NCBI GenBank assembly: GCA_903903635.1
Contig: CAIUZK010000260.1
Coordinates: 1-47,705, forward strand
Direction: 5' to 3'
DNA from: an uncultured Bacteroidota bacterium
GTDB taxonomy: Bacteria > Bacteroidota > Bacteroidia > Chitinophagales > Chitinophagaceae
DNA: 47,705 bases
In this document: piece after piece, positions 42,091 through 47,705 of the stretch
Position numbering within the stretch: the first letter of the stretch is position 1
Layout: each line of letters begins with the position of its first letter
Notes under the pieces: model-generated
Told to the model about the DNA's origin: nothing
What the model saw: only the letters and a program-made list of their open reading frames with translations
Database searches by the model: none
Translations under genes and position numbers: made by a program

Positions 42091-43527
42091 CTATAACTCA
42101 ATATGCATCCTGACGGAAAAAGCGTTTACTGGTCCGCGATCTTTGTTATAGCCTGGATTGAGAATGAATTGGTAATCTGCAGTAAGCCAGATATTCCTCA
42201 GTTTATCTGGTTTATAGCTATAGTATATTTCTGCTGCTGTTTCGTACCCATAATTTAATGAGCCATCACCCAGTTGAAATCCTGATCCTCCCCTCATTAA
42301 GTAATTTTTGTGGTTATCCGATAGCCCGTTTACCACTGTAGCAATCGCCAGTACATCATTTTTGCGATGCCAATTATTTCCTGAAATTTGTATTCCAGCA
42401 CTCAATGCTTCATCCGCTTCGGTAAAGCACCATGTTTCATTCTGGCCATCATTCCAACCCAGCCGGGCAAATACTCCCACCTGGTCATTTATCTGCTGGT
42501 CGGCGTTTATACCAAAGCCTGGCTTTGTCCTGCCATATGCACGGTTTTTTGTAACATCAGGAGGCATCCATCCAAACGATTTCAAGGCAAGTTCGTAATT
42601 GCCCATATGGCCGTTATTGTAATAGCCAAGTACTCGTAGGTTGCCAGGCTGCTTATTAATTTTGTAAGCTCTTTCTACCTGGGCATTAATGCTGTATTCC
42701 TGTGCTAAATTGGTATTGAGGTCTATGCCATTGGCGGTAACAGGCAAGGTAGCCAATGCAGCTTTGTAAGCCATATCACCTTGTTTTAAAACTGTTGCAA
42801 AAGCATAGGTATATCCCCGCAGATTGGCTGCATAATCCCATGCGCCGTTACTCATCAGGCACCAGTTCATAAACTGGGTTCTCGGCGAGCCGGCGTAGTT
42901 ATTGATGTCGAACAGGTCGCCAAGTGATATTTTACCAACTAAAAAACGCAGATAGTTTTTCGGTTCATTGGTTGTTAACTGGTTTGCCTGGTCATAAATT
43001 TTAGTTACTTCCTGCCCAAGTGCGAATGTTTGTTTTAAAAATCCTCTTGCCAGATACAAGGTAGGCGATGGATCTCCAACACGAAATGTCTCTCCATTAG
43101 TTGATGCTGCCAACCCGAATGCCCCGCTTAATCCGCTGCCCCCAGCTACCTCAGGATTTATGTAAACTTCTGCACCCTTCCAGAGCCGCATGCCCACATT
43201 CAGGGTCGATGTTATCGAGTTTACTCTTTCTTCCTCGTGCCCAAGGCTGTTTTGCCCGCTGTACAATACGTTAAAGGCTGGTTTGTACTGGTAAACATAG
43301 GTGGCCTGGCAGTGAATATTAAAGCGCGTTAGGGGTGGATAATTAATAATGTCATTGTTCTGGAATATATCAGGATTACTATGCATGTCCACTTGCCATG
43401 TAGTATCCTTGCCGTTCACTGTATAAGTATGAGAATACTGCGCACTAAGCGAACTGGTAATAAATAGCATACCCGCCAACATAGAGCGGAATAGTGATTT
43501 AGGCGATATGCTGATTGTTTTATTCAT
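42091..43527 (-). CDS. OprB-like carbohydrate porin
   Basis: 478 residues with a signal peptide (ITSSLSAQ) and a barrel ending in RMHIEL. It shares GAWDYAANLRGYTYAF, RLGWNDGQNETWCFTEAD and WLTADYQFILNPGYN with the porin at 8698-9990; it is longer at the N-terminus by about 50 residues. The family is similar to OprB and likely lets sugars or other small solutes through the outer membrane. Its -7 box (TAGCTTTG, 43544-43551) fits the chosen start. Confidence 0.85.
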   Translation of the reverse strand: MNKTISISPKSLFRSMLAGMLFITSSLSAQYSHTYTVNGKDTTWQVDMHSNPDIFQNNDIINYPPLTRFNIHCQATYVYQYKPAFNVLYSGQNSLGHEEERVNSITSTLNVGMRLWKGAEVYINPEVAGGSGLSGAFGLAASTNGETFRVGDPSPTLYLARGFLKQTFALGQEVTKIYDQANQLTTNEPKNYLRFLVGKISLGDLFDINNYAGSPRTQFMNWCLMSNGAWDYAANLRGYTYAFATVLKQGDMAYKAALATLPVTANGIDLNTNLAQEYSINAQVERAYKINKQPGNLRVLGYYNNGHMGNYELALKSFGWMPPDVTKNRAYGRTKPGFGINADQQINDQVGVFARLGWNDGQNETWCFTEADEALSAGIQISGNNWHRKNDVLAIATVVNGLSDNHKNYLMRGGSGFQLGDGSLNYGYETAAEIYYSYKPDKLRNIWLTADYQFILNPGYNKDRGPVNAFSVRMHIEL

Positions 43528-43543
43528 GATTTTTTGTGGTGCG

Positions 43544-43551
43544 CAAAGCTA
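43544..43551 (-). promoter_or_regulatory. -7 promoter box of the second porin gene
   Basis: TAGCTTTG on the minus strand, 17 bp before the ATG. Confidence 0.6.
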
Positions 43552-43710
43552 ACGGTGTATGAACATAATGGCAATTCCGAAAAGTCATTATTAAATGAGT
43601 TTTCGATAATAAAAGACATAGATGTCCCTTAAAATTCAGGCAAACTTCTTACAATTATTTGATACGGCAAAATAAAATAATTAGGCATGACTAATTTTAG
43701 TTGAACGTAA

Positions 43711-43746
43711 ATTTAAACCCATGGTTTTTTTGCCATGGGTTTAAAT
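43711..43746. terminator. Terminator of the nucleotidyltransferase pair
   Basis: ATTTAAACCCATGG and CCATGGGTTTAAAT form a perfect 14-bp stem around TTTTTTTG, just after the 43763 stop codon. Confidence 0.75.
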
Positions 43747-43762
43747 AAAAAATTGTCAATTA

Positions 43763-44242
43763 CTAATTCAACTTATTCTTAGCATTTTTAACCTGCTGCA
43801 ACATTTCAATATCCGCTTTGTCTTTTAGCCTTCCTGTATTGATTTTAGAAAGAACCAGGTCATTTAGATGCAAAAAAGGAATGCTTAACCCATCTATTTC
43901 AGCAATTATTTTATGTTCATCTGCATCTTCGTATTTTACGATATTAATATGCGTAAGAAAGTCGATTTTTTCAGGAATCTCATCAATACTAAATGCCAGG
44001 TGTGCGGTGAAGTCTAAATCACCAATTTGCTGAATATCCTCCTCTTGGTGGCCAAACTCACGTAATACGCCAAGTAATTTTATCTTATTGGCATTATCTG
44101 GTTTTAGCCAGATATCTATATCTCCAGTTGTGCGTTTATAGCCATGAAAAATCACTGAGTATCCACCAATTATTATAAATTCAACCTTTGCAGCTAATAA
44201 ACTCTTGATCCATTGCTGGTGAATATCAATGAACAGATTCAT
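43763..44242 (-). CDS. Minimal nucleotidyltransferase (DUF6036-like)
   Basis: 159 residues with a nucleotidyltransferase core: GGYSVIFHGYKRTTGDIDIWL carries the G-(G/S)-x(n)-D-x-D pattern (D-I-D at about 41-43), then DLDFTAHLAF and a C-terminal helical region with INTGRLKDKADIEML. Such stand-alone enzymes are often toxins or antitoxin-like partners (MNT, AbiEii-type), transferring nucleotides to RNA or proteins. It overlaps the preceding 65-residue gene by 4 bp. A two-gene toxin-antitoxin role is inferred. Confidence 0.85.
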   Translation of the reverse strand: MNLFIDIHQQWIKSLLAAKVEFIIIGGYSVIFHGYKRTTGDIDIWLKPDNANKIKLLGVLREFGHQEEDIQQIGDLDFTAHLAFSIDEIPEKIDFLTHINIVKYEDADEHKIIAEIDGLSIPFLHLNDLVLSKINTGRLKDKADIEMLQQVKNAKNKLN

Positions 44243-44436
44243 TTGTACTCAAGGATTTTTATATGATTGCTTTTTTTCCTGCTGTTCAGTTCTTCTCTTG
44301 TTACATTGTAGGCACGTAATATTAATTCTACGGTTTCCCTGATACGCTCAAGCGGAGGCTGTTGGGCCACCGTAGCAGCCTCTGCTTCCGCCTGCTCATC
44401 AAACGATTTGTATATCCGTATACGCTTATTTTTCAT
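44239..44436 (-). CDS. Small partner protein of the nucleotidyltransferase
   Basis: 65 residues, charged and helical: MKNKRIRIYKSFDEQAEAEAA at the start, then ERIRETVELILRAYN. No recognised family. Its stop overlaps the nucleotidyltransferase start by 4 bp. Small size, charge and tight coupling are typical of a partner in a toxin-antitoxin-like pair. Confidence 0.72.
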   Translation of the reverse strand: MKNKRIRIYKSFDEQAEAEAATVAQQPPLERIRETVELILRAYNVTREELNSRKKSNHIKILEYK

Positions 44437-44468
44437 CGATCCTGCTAAAGGTTAGTAATCACTCACTA

Positions 44469-46700
44469 CTAATTCGCATACTCACTCATAAACTTGATAC
44501 GCATCATTTTCAGATGTTCCATGCTTACGTCCTTATCCTTGAATTCGTCGAATGCGTTTTCCATATTGTCGTCCAGGCTATTTCTGAAATAATCAAAAAT
44601 GTCTTCCTGTTCATCATCATCCAGTTCCTGCTCCAGGCAATAATCCAGGTTAAGGCGTGTTCCGCTCGCAACAATAGTTTCCATCTCCACCAGCAGATCA
44701 GGTAGTGTAAGACCCTTGTTCTTGGCTATTGTTTCAAGAGGTATTTTCTTATCTATATTCTGGATAATGAACACCTTCATGCCGCTCTTGTTTACCACAC
44801 TCTTCATTACAAAGTCGTCTGGTTTCACAATGTCGTTTTCCTCAACATACTTGGCTATGAGGTCCACAAATTTCTTGCCATATCTTATGGCTTTTCCCTT
44901 GCTCACACCCTGTATCTTCTCCAGTTCAGGCAGGGTGGTAGGGTAGTTGGTAGCCATGTCTTCCAATGAGTTTTCGAGGAAGATAACAAATGGTGGCAGA
45001 TTCTTTTCGCGTGCTACTGTTTTGCGCAGATCTTTAAGCAGTTCAAACAATACAGGGTCTGTGGTAGCAGGACCACCGCCGCCTCCGCTCATTTCATCAT
45101 CATCGCCCACAGCCTCTTCATACTGATGGTTAAGCGCAACCATGATGGAATATGGTTTCTTAAGGAATTTATGTCCTTTTTCAGTAATTTTCAGCAGGCC
45201 ATATTCTTCAATATCCTTCCTTATCATGCCCTCAAGCATCATCTGCCTGATGAGTGAATTCCAGAAGTTGGCATCCATCTGCATGATCAGTCCCTTACCA
45301 AACGACTTCAGTTTGTCGTGCCTGAAAGTATGTATCTGCGGATTGGCCTTACCCAGTATGATATTCACCACATAGTCAATACCAAAACGTTCATCCAGTT
45401 CTATTATAGCATCCAGTGTAATCTTAACACTGTCTTTTACTTCAAGTTTCTCCTTAGGGTGCTTGCAGTTATCGCAATTTTCGCAATTGTCCTTTTTGTA
45501 TTCCTCACCGAAGTAATGCAGCAGCAGTCGCCTGCGGCAAACACCACTTTCTACATATGCCAGTGTTTCCGAAATAAGCTGCCCACCCATTTCACGCTCG
45601 CTCAGCGGCTTATCGCGCATCAGGTGCTCCAGTTTCTGAACATCCTTATGGGAGTAATACAACAGGCATTTTCCTTCCATGCCGTCACGGCCTGCCCTTC
45701 CGGTCTCCTGGTAATAATTTTCCAGCGATTTAGGTACATTATAGTGGATCACAAACCGCACATCAGGCTTATCTATACCCATACCAAATGCGATAGTAGC
45801 CACGATCACATCCACTTTTTCCATCAGAAACTGATCCTGCCTCTGCGACCTGAGCGGACCTTCGAGACCTGCATGATAAGCCACGGCTGTTATGCCATTT
45901 GCCTGCAATGTATTGGCCAGTTCTTCAGTGGTTTTACGGTTAAGCGTATATATAATACCGCTTTTCCCCTTCATGGTATTGATGAACTTAACAATGCTCT
46001 TCAGCGTTTGCTCCTTACTGCCCTTAGGTACGATTTCGTAATAAAGGTTAGCACGGTTAAACGAGTCAATGAAAATATTAGGTTCCTGCAGGTTGAGGTT
46101 TTTTACAATGTCGTCCTGCACCTTGGGCGTAGCTGTAGCTGTAAGCGCTATTATGGGCAATGAAGGATTGATCATATTGATCATATCCCTCAGTTTGCGG
46201 TACTCCGGGCGGAAATCATGCCCCCACTCAGAGATACAATGCGCCTCATCCACTGCAATAAAAGAAATCGGTAGGTCAGAGAAAAACGAGATATTTTCCT
46301 GCTTGGTAAGTGTTTCAGGGGCAACGTACAGCATTTTGGTGCGTCCATCAGTAAGGTCCGACTTCACTTTCTTCTGCTGTGCCTTGCTTAAAGTGGAATT
46401 AAGGAAGTGGGCTATATTGTCGCGGGTGCTATAACCGCGTATCAGATCCACCTGGTTCTTCATTAAGGCTATAAGAGGCGAAACTATAATGGCAACTCCT
46501 TCACTTAATAAGGCCGGTAACTGGTAACACAAAGATTTTCCACCACCGGTGGGCATAATCACAAAGGTATCCTGACCTGCAAGGATGCTTTTAATAATCT
46601 TTTCCTGCTCCCCTTTAAAGGTATCAAAACCGAAATATTGCTGTAGTTCTTTCTTCAGATCCAATTTAGCATTAGCGTTTGTAACTGCTTGTGCTTGCAT
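44469..46700 (-). CDS. recQ: ATP-dependent DNA helicase RecQ
   Basis: 743 residues. A 3'-5' helicase for recombination and replication-fork repair. Walker A TGGGKS at 51-56, DEAH at 151-154, motif VI YYQETGRAGRDG, RecQ-Ct zinc cysteines (CRRRLLLHYFGEEY, then CENCDNC), winged-helix and HRDC (FELLKDLRKTVAREKNLPPF). After the HRDC there is an extra HTH-like C-terminal region (about 630-743) with an acidic DDDEQEDIFDYF segment. This longer form is common in Bacteroidota. It stands alone on its strand. Confidence 0.97.
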   Translation of the reverse strand: MQAQAVTNANAKLDLKKELQQYFGFDTFKGEQEKIIKSILAGQDTFVIMPTGGGKSLCYQLPALLSEGVAIIVSPLIALMKNQVDLIRGYSTRDNIAHFLNSTLSKAQQKKVKSDLTDGRTKMLYVAPETLTKQENISFFSDLPISFIAVDEAHCISEWGHDFRPEYRKLRDMINMINPSLPIIALTATATPKVQDDIVKNLNLQEPNIFIDSFNRANLYYEIVPKGSKEQTLKSIVKFINTMKGKSGIIYTLNRKTTEELANTLQANGITAVAYHAGLEGPLRSQRQDQFLMEKVDVIVATIAFGMGIDKPDVRFVIHYNVPKSLENYYQETGRAGRDGMEGKCLLYYSHKDVQKLEHLMRDKPLSEREMGGQLISETLAYVESGVCRRRLLLHYFGEEYKKDNCENCDNCKHPKEKLEVKDSVKITLDAIIELDERFGIDYVVNIILGKANPQIHTFRHDKLKSFGKGLIMQMDANFWNSLIRQMMLEGMIRKDIEEYGLLKITEKGHKFLKKPYSIMVALNHQYEEAVGDDDEMSGGGGGPATTDPVLFELLKDLRKTVAREKNLPPFVIFLENSLEDMATNYPTTLPELEKIQGVSKGKAIRYGKKFVDLIAKYVEENDIVKPDDFVMKSVVNKSGMKVFIIQNIDKKIPLETIAKNKGLTLPDLLVEMETIVASGTRLNLDYCLEQELDDDEQEDIFDYFRNSLDDNMENAFDEFKDKDVSMEHLKMMRIKFMSEYAN

Positions 46701-46827
46701 AACTAATTAATTTAACTAAAAGTTTATAAAGCCTGGCTGGTTTATATAAACAAGGAATGTAATTTTTTTTAAAGATTGCGAATTTACGACAGTTAAGGTA
46801 AATAAAATTCAATTAAACTGCAAGTAT

Positions 46828-46877
46828 TTTGTTATAAAATAAATTTATTAATACATAATATGCGATTTTATAACAAA
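46828..46877. promoter_or_regulatory. 13-bp inverted repeat between folK and recQ
   Basis: TTTGTTATAAAAT (46828-46840) and ATTTTATAACAAA (46865-46877) are perfect complements with a 24-nt AT-rich spacer. It may end folK transcription or bind a regulator of recQ; the sequence alone cannot tell. Confidence 0.4.
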
Positions 46878-46941
46878 CTGCCTGAAACGCCTCGAAATGC
46901 AGATATATTATATGTATATAACATTTTAAAACAGTCTGATA

Positions 46942-47433
46942 TTACAATGACTCATCAAGTCGTATGGCCTCCAGTTGGTCGCTACACGCTGACAATAATG
47001 TAGTTACAGATTTATTAAATACAGGATGGATATAGTCGGGGGCTATCTCTGCCAGGGGCAGCAAAGTAAAACGTCGGTCCTGCAAAAAAGGATGTGGTAT
47101 GATTAATTCCGGAATGTTTAAAGTGATATCATTAAAGAACAGGATATCTATATCTATGATGCGTGGCCCCCATTTTATGGTTCGGTGCCTCCCCATAGCC
47201 GTCTCAATATTCAGAATAGTGTGAAGCAAATCTTCCGGTGCCTGTGTTGTTTGCACCATAATAACCATATTCAGAAAATCGGGTTGTGTGGTTATCCCCC
47301 AGGCTGCCGTTTGATATATGGATGATTTATTGATGATGTTGCCGCATAATTCTGAGATCAGATCCATTGCTTTTACAAGCCATCCCTTTCGATCTCCTTC
47401 ATTGCTGCCTAGTAATAAATATGCGGTGTTCAT
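46942..47433 (-). CDS. folK: 2-amino-4-hydroxy-6-hydroxymethyldihydropteridine pyrophosphokinase
   Basis: 163 residues, the usual FolK length. It moves pyrophosphate from ATP to 6-hydroxymethyl-dihydropterin in folate synthesis. N-terminal LLLGSNEGDR, QTAAWGIT, then the metal and ATP part GRHRTIKWGPRIIDIDILFFND, followed by IPHPFLQDRRFTLLPL. No other folate genes are in the window. It lies 240 bp upstream of recQ on the same strand. Confidence 0.96.
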   Translation of the reverse strand: MNTAYLLLGSNEGDRKGWLVKAMDLISELCGNIINKSSIYQTAAWGITTQPDFLNMVIMVQTTQAPEDLLHTILNIETAMGRHRTIKWGPRIIDIDILFFNDITLNIPELIIPHPFLQDRRFTLLPLAEIAPDYIHPVFNKSVTTLLSACSDQLEAIRLDESL

Positions 47434-47613
47434 TCAGAAAGGGCAATTATTATTGTTTATTTATTCGCGTTTTTATTTATGGTGCTTTTGGCCGGATAGT
47501 TGTGCGCCAATCCATAGTCCCATCCGGGAAATATCATTTAACCAGAGCTCACAGTTCAAAGGTAGTTATACTTTTAACGGGATAAAATGGTGCATTTTTG
47601 ATATGTAAAAAAA

Positions 47614-47651
47614 GATACGCATCTTTATAAAACCTTTATAAGATGCGTATC
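47614..47651. terminator. Hairpin at the right edge of the window
   Basis: GATACGCATCTT and AAGATGCGTATC pair, extended by AT pairs around the loop. It has a short A-run before it and so could serve a gene beyond the window edge on the minus strand. Confidence 0.6.
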
Positions 47652-47705
47652 ATCAATCTCAGTACTAGTGAGACTGACAGGCTAAATTACGAAAGGTATC
47701 ATTAT

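Noticed and set aside
45318..46163. A 281-codon open frame on the plus strand
   Set aside because: It lies wholly opposite recQ, whose helicase motifs are complete; it has no family similarity and an unusual composition, so it is a shadow.

Overview
The window (about 47.7 kb, moderate GC) comes from a member of the Bacteroidota, most like Chitinophagaceae or a close relative. The reasons are: C-terminal type IX secretion (T9SS) sorting domains on three large exported proteins; Bacteroidota families such as DUF4249, a PorT-like barrel and DUF5777; TAnnTTTG -7 promoter boxes in front of many genes; and no clear Shine-Dalgarno sequences. Most of it is chromosomal housekeeping and envelope genes, mostly on the minus strand, with a few small mobile or repeat features.

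Layout. 1-289 is the 3' end of a group II intron (domains V and VI readable). 614-7134 is an eight-gene minus-strand respiratory operon: an ethylbenzene-dehydrogenase-like haem lipoprotein, a CX4CH cytochrome lipoprotein, a DUF5777 barrel, a small c-type cytochrome, a small Tat-like protein, a four-cluster ferredoxin subunit, an NrfD quinol-oxidising membrane subunit and a C-terminally anchored exported protein. No molybdenum catalytic subunit is present. 7.2-10 kb holds an alcohol dehydrogenase and a porin. 10.3-10.6 kb holds tRNA-Glu followed by two 73-bp repeats carrying its 3' end. 10.7-19.8 kb holds tpiA, a sugar nucleotidyltransferase, rpmE, a TlpA-like thioredoxin, DUF433, pyrD, a YoeB-type toxin-antitoxin pair, hemJ-hemH and small secreted proteins. 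19.9-34.1 kb is mixed-strand: a BNR-repeat T9SS protein, an L,D-transpeptidase, prfC, a YD-repeat lipoprotein, a GNAT acetyltransferase, a PqqB-like hydrolase, trxB-DUF922, a DUF4249 lipoprotein and a YafK-like transpeptidase. 34.2-47.4 kb holds two more T9SS proteins, a desaturase, a duplicated lipoprotein pair, trxA, a second porin, a nucleotidyltransferase/small-protein pair, recQ and folK.

How it works together. The respiratory operon reads as a conduit from quinol (NrfD) through FeS clusters to periplasmic c-type haems, probably ending in an unknown acceptor or reductase encoded elsewhere. A perfect 20-bp inverted repeat just upstream of the operon is a likely control site.

The most unusual non-coding signal is a family of three fold-back elements (8.5, 12.9 and 18.8 kb). 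Two intact copies, each about 158 bp, have terminal inverted repeats, 3-bp TAA/TTA target duplications and compensatory base changes both at their ends and at their exact centres.
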